Shown here: piece by piece, positions 6,082 through 8,330 of the stretch | Layout: the number at the start of each line of letters is the position of its first letter | Numbering within the stretch: the stretch's first letter is position 1 | DNA from: UBA6115 sp964629345 | GTDB lineage: Bacteria > Bacillota > Clostridia > Christensenellales > Aristaeellaceae | Direction of reading: 5' to 3' | Length of the DNA: 8,330 nt | Assembly (NCBI GenBank): GCA_964629345.1 | Contig: CAZVSG010000094.1 | Span: 1 to 8,330, forward strand | The notes under the pieces: model-generated | What the model was told of the DNA's origin: nothing | What the model saw: only the letters and a program-made list of their open reading frames with translations | Database searches by the model: none | Made by a program: the position numbers and the translations under genes

Positions 6082-7060
6082 TAAAACAGTGACCGCGCCC
6101 CTCGTCGATGTCAGGGGATTGAAACAGTATTTCGACATCTCGACCGGTTTTTTCCGCACCCGGCCGCTCAAGGCGGTTGATGATGTGTCATTTTCCATCA
6201 ACAGGGGCGAGACACTGGGCCTGGTCGGCGAATCGGGCTGCGGGAAAACAACGGTCGGAAGAAGCCTTCTTCATCTGTATACCCCCACAGGCGGCGAGGT
6301 CTACTATGCCGGTCAGCCTGTCGTCAGCCATGAGGACATCGCCACCCTGCGTAAAAAGGCCACCATGGTATTCCAGGACCCATATTCTTCACTCAACCCG
6401 CGCATGACGGTATCGGACATCGTCGCGGAACCGCTGGATATCCACCGCCTGTATGCTTCCCGGGAGGAAAGGAATAACCGGGTTGTGGAACTGATGGAAC
6501 AGGTAGGGCTCAACAGCGAGCAGTGCAGCCGCTATGCGCACGAGTTTTCCGGCGGCCAGCGCCAGCGCATCGGCATCGCCCGCGCCCTTGCCGTCAACCC
6601 GGAGTTCATCGTATGCGATGAACCGGTGTCTGCGCTGGACGTATCCATCCAGGCCCAGGTCATCAACATGTTTGTCGACCTGCAGGAAAGGCTGAAACTC
6701 ACCTACCTCTTCATTGCCCATAACCTGATGGTGGTGCGGCACGTTTCTGACCGTATCGCCGTTATGTACCTCGGAAAACTTGTTGAGCTGGCGGCGGCGG
6801 ATGAGATCTACAACCATCCGCTTCACCCCTACTCCAAGTCCCTTCTGTCCTCTGTCCCGCAGCCTGATCCAAGGCGTGCGCGCGCCAACAAGCGCATAGT
6901 GCTCAGCGGTGACATCCCCAGCCCCCTCAACGCGCCCAGCGGCTGCCCTTTCCGTACCCGCTGCCCTTATGCAAGGGATGTCTGCGCAGAGAGTATGCCT
7001 GCGTTTGAGGAGATCCAAACCAATCATTTCGTCGCCTGTCATCGCGTACGGGAAATCTAA
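6074..7060 (+). CDS. oppF: Oligopeptide/dipeptide ABC transporter ATPase, OppF/DppF family
   Basis: A 328-residue cytoplasmic ATPase that forms a heterodimer with OppD. Seen: the OppF-type N-terminus LKQYFDISTGFF, Walker A GESGCGKTT (52-60), Q-loop Gln101 in FQDPYSSLNPRMTV, signature FSGGQRQR (158-165), Walker B Asp182-Glu183, and switch His216. The residue after the switch histidine is Asn (AHNLMVV) where Asp is usual; the histidine itself is intact. A C-terminal GCPFRTRC...C...C motif gives Cys291, Cys297, Cys304 and Cys322, as in OppD. It starts at GTG 6074, inside the end of oppD (8-base overlap), with only a weak purine-rich AGAGAG upstream. Translation probably depends on ribosomes arriving from oppD. 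An alternative GTG at 6089 has no better site. Confidence 0.96.
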   Translation: MSDKTVTAPLVDVRGLKQYFDISTGFFRTRPLKAVDDVSFSINRGETLGLVGESGCGKTTVGRSLLHLYTPTGGEVYYAGQPVVSHEDIATLRKKATMVFQDPYSSLNPRMTVSDIVAEPLDIHRLYASREERNNRVVELMEQVGLNSEQCSRYAHEFSGGQRQRIGIARALAVNPEFIVCDEPVSALDVSIQAQVINMFVDLQERLKLTYLFIAHNLMVVRHVSDRIAVMYLGKLVELAAADEIYNHPLHPYSKSLLSSVPQPDPRRARANKRIVLSGDIPSPLNAPSGCPFRTRCPYARDVCAESMPAFEEIQTNHFVACHRVREI

Positions 7061-7130
7061 CCATAAACTGCGTTTCTTAATGCGCTGTGCGCATTATGGG
7101 AAATATTCTACAAAAAGGGGGAACTCAAAC
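7061..7130 (+). other. Spacer between oppF and oppA
   Basis: The 70-base gap is the longest inside the operon. It contains a perfect hairpin (7078-7096) and a strong ribosome binding region, AAAAAGGGGGA, ending 8 bases before the oppA ATG. No convincing independent promoter was found; CATTAT at 7092-7097 lacks a usable -35. Confidence 0.6.
7078..7096 (+). other. Intercistronic 8-bp hairpin between oppF and oppA
   Basis: TAATGCGC and GCGCATTA are perfect 8-base arms around the loop TGT. No run of T follows, so it is unlikely to be an intrinsic terminator. A hairpin just before a binding-protein gene can stabilise the downstream message or stop decay moving between segments, giving more binding protein than permease. 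That role is inferred. Confidence 0.6.
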
Positions 7131-8330
7131 ATGAAGAAGCTGCTGGCAATGGTACTGTCGCTGGTCATGCTCGCCTCAATGGCCGGATTCGCCGGTGCCG
7201 AAGCAACCTCCACCATCGCGGTCTGCCTGGCGTCCGAACCGGACACCCTGGACCCCGCCCTCAACTCGGCGGTTGACGGCGCGACGATGCTGGCGCACCT
7301 GTTCTCCGGCCTGGCAACCTGGGCGCAGAACGAAGCCGGAAAACTCGTGATCGTCCCCGACAGTGCGGTCGAGCTGCCTGAAGGCAAGCTGAACGATGAC
7401 GGCACGGTCACCTATACCTACACGCTGCGTGACGGCCTGCTCTGGTCCGACGGCAAACCCGTGACCGCAAAGGATTTCGAGTTTGCCTGGAAACGCGCCG
7501 CCTCCTCTGCGCTTGGCGCTGACTACGGCTACATGTTTGAAATCGTAAAGGGCTACGGCACAGAAGAACTGGCCGTCAAAGCCCTGGATGACAAAAACCT
7601 GGAAGTGACCATCAACAACGCAGTCCCCTACTGGAATGAACTGCTTGCGTTCCCGACCTATTTCCCTGTCCGCGAAGATGTCGTGGCCAACGAAGCATGG
7701 GCGACTGATCCGGCCACCTACGTCAACAACGGCCCCTATACCTTGACCGGCTGGGAGCATAACAGCGTCATCACGCTGACCAAGAATCCCAATTACCATG
7801 AGGCCGGCAAGGTCACCATGGGCGAGATCAAGGCATACCTGTCGGATGATGCCAACAACATGCTTGCCAACTTCCAAAACGGCACCTGGCAGCTAATCGA
7901 CGACATACCTTCCGAAGAAATCGCCAACCTGAAGGCCAACTATCCCAACGAATTTGTCATCGCCGGTCAGATCGGCACCTACTATGTCAACTTCAACGTT
8001 ACTGCCAACCTGCTCCCCGAGGGCAGCACCCTCACCGGCGTTGAGGCTGAAGCCGCCAATGCCGAGATCCGCAAAGCGATCGCATTGTTGTTTGACCGCA
8101 ATTATATTGTCAAAGAGATTGCCCAGGGCGGTCAATTGCCTGCCTCCAGCTTTGTGGCTATGGGCCTGACCGATGCTGACGGTGTGACCGAGTTCTACAA
8201 GAACACGGGCTTCTCCGCGGACTTCACCGGCTATTTCAACGTTGCCGAGGACGCTTATGAAGCCAACTTCGCTTCCGCCATCGAAACGCTCAAGAAGTAC
8301 TACACCTATGATGAAGCCACCGGCATGTTC
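7131..8330 (+). CDS. oppA: Peptide ABC transporter substrate-binding protein, OppA/SBP family 5, C-terminus cut off by the window edge
   Basis: Extracellular receptor that captures peptides and delivers them to OppBCDF. Seen: 400 codons from ATG 7131 without a stop. Residues 1-23 form a signal peptide (MKK, a hydrophobic core, then FAGA before EA), fitting signal peptidase I cleavage after Ala23. There is no lipobox cysteine; the first Cys is Cys32, inside the mature beta-strand AVCLASEPDTLDP. Family-5 landmarks follow: SEPDTLDPALN, the block YTYTLRDGLLWSDGKPVTAKDFEFAWKR, NNGPYTLTGWEH, and TYYVNFNV, which resembles OppA ligand-site regions. Family members are usually about 530-600 residues, so roughly a quarter to a third is missing. 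The ribosome binding site is GGGGG at 7117-7121. Placement last in the operon after a hairpin suggests separate dosage. Peptide is the likely ligand; nickel or other family-5 ligands cannot be excluded, but the partner genes favour peptide. Confidence 0.93.
   Translation, partial: MKKLLAMVLSLVMLASMAGFAGAEATSTIAVCLASEPDTLDPALNSAVDGATMLAHLFSGLATWAQNEAGKLVIVPDSAVELPEGKLNDDGTVTYTYTLRDGLLWSDGKPVTAKDFEFAWKRAASSALGADYGYMFEIVKGYGTEELAVKALDDKNLEVTINNAVPYWNELLAFPTYFPVREDVVANEAWATDPATYVNNGPYTLTGWEHNSVITLTKNPNYHEAGKVTMGEIKAYLSDDANNMLANFQNGTWQLIDDIPSEEIANLKANYPNEFVIAGQIGTYYVNFNVTANLLPEGSTLTGVEAEAANAEIRKAIALLFDRNYIVKEIAQGGQLPASSFVAMGLTDADGVTEFYKNTGFSADFTGYFNVAEDAYEANFASAIETLKKYYTYDEATGMF

Noticed and set aside
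4948..6201. Minus-strand open frame of 417 codons across oppC/oppD/oppF
   Set aside because: It lies opposite conserved ATPase motifs, spans several real genes and encodes His/Arg-rich low-information sequence.
7078..7096. Intrinsic terminator after oppF
   Set aside because: The stem is good but no T-run follows; the next bases are TGGGAAATATTC.
7176..7877. Minus-strand open frame of 233 codons opposite oppA
   Set aside because: It lies fully inside the conserved binding-protein coding sequence and has no family features.

Overview
The window (8330 bases, GC-rich by eye) looks like chromosomal DNA from an anaerobic or facultative Firmicute, most likely a clostridial lineage. The reasons are strong GGAGG-type ribosome binding sites, GTG starts, tightly packed genes, a PflX-type radical SAM protein and a BCDF-A oligopeptide permease operon. 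The taxonomic guess is an inference; there is no rRNA or marker gene to settle it.

Layout. The left third is on the minus strand. It holds a COG1313/PflX-like radical SAM protein (1845-2762), then the first 573 codons of a class I ribonucleotide reductase large subunit (1-1721), which runs off the left edge. Between them (1722-1844) lies a textbook sigma-70-type promoter for the reductase: TTGACA, 17-base spacer, TATAAT. Two degenerate NrdR-box-like palindromes sit over and just downstream of it, 32 bases centre to centre. This suggests NrdR (dATP/ATP-sensing) repression of the reductase.

A divergent intergenic region (2763-3048) separates the minus-strand genes from a plus-strand peptide ABC importer operon. 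It carries a plausible promoter for that operon, several short inverted repeats and a 5'-UTR hairpin. No tRNA, CRISPR, insertion sequence or recognisable riboswitch was seen in it.

The right two thirds encode a complete set of Opp/Dpp importer parts: oppB (3049-3978) and oppC (3995-5053), the two permeases; oppD (5068-6081) and oppF (6074-7060), the two ATPases, each with a C-terminal four-cysteine motif; and oppA (from 7131, truncated at the right edge), the solute-binding protein. The first four genes are separated by 14-16 bases or overlap. oppA is set apart by 70 bases containing a perfect 8-bp hairpin, which may set its expression separately. OppA would capture peptides outside the membrane, OppB/OppC form the channel, and OppD/OppF hydrolyse ATP.

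I found no sign of a new defence or mobile system. The most interesting points are regulatory (the reductase promoter and NrdR-like boxes), an extra ATP-cone on the reductase, and a binding protein without a lipoprotein cysteine.
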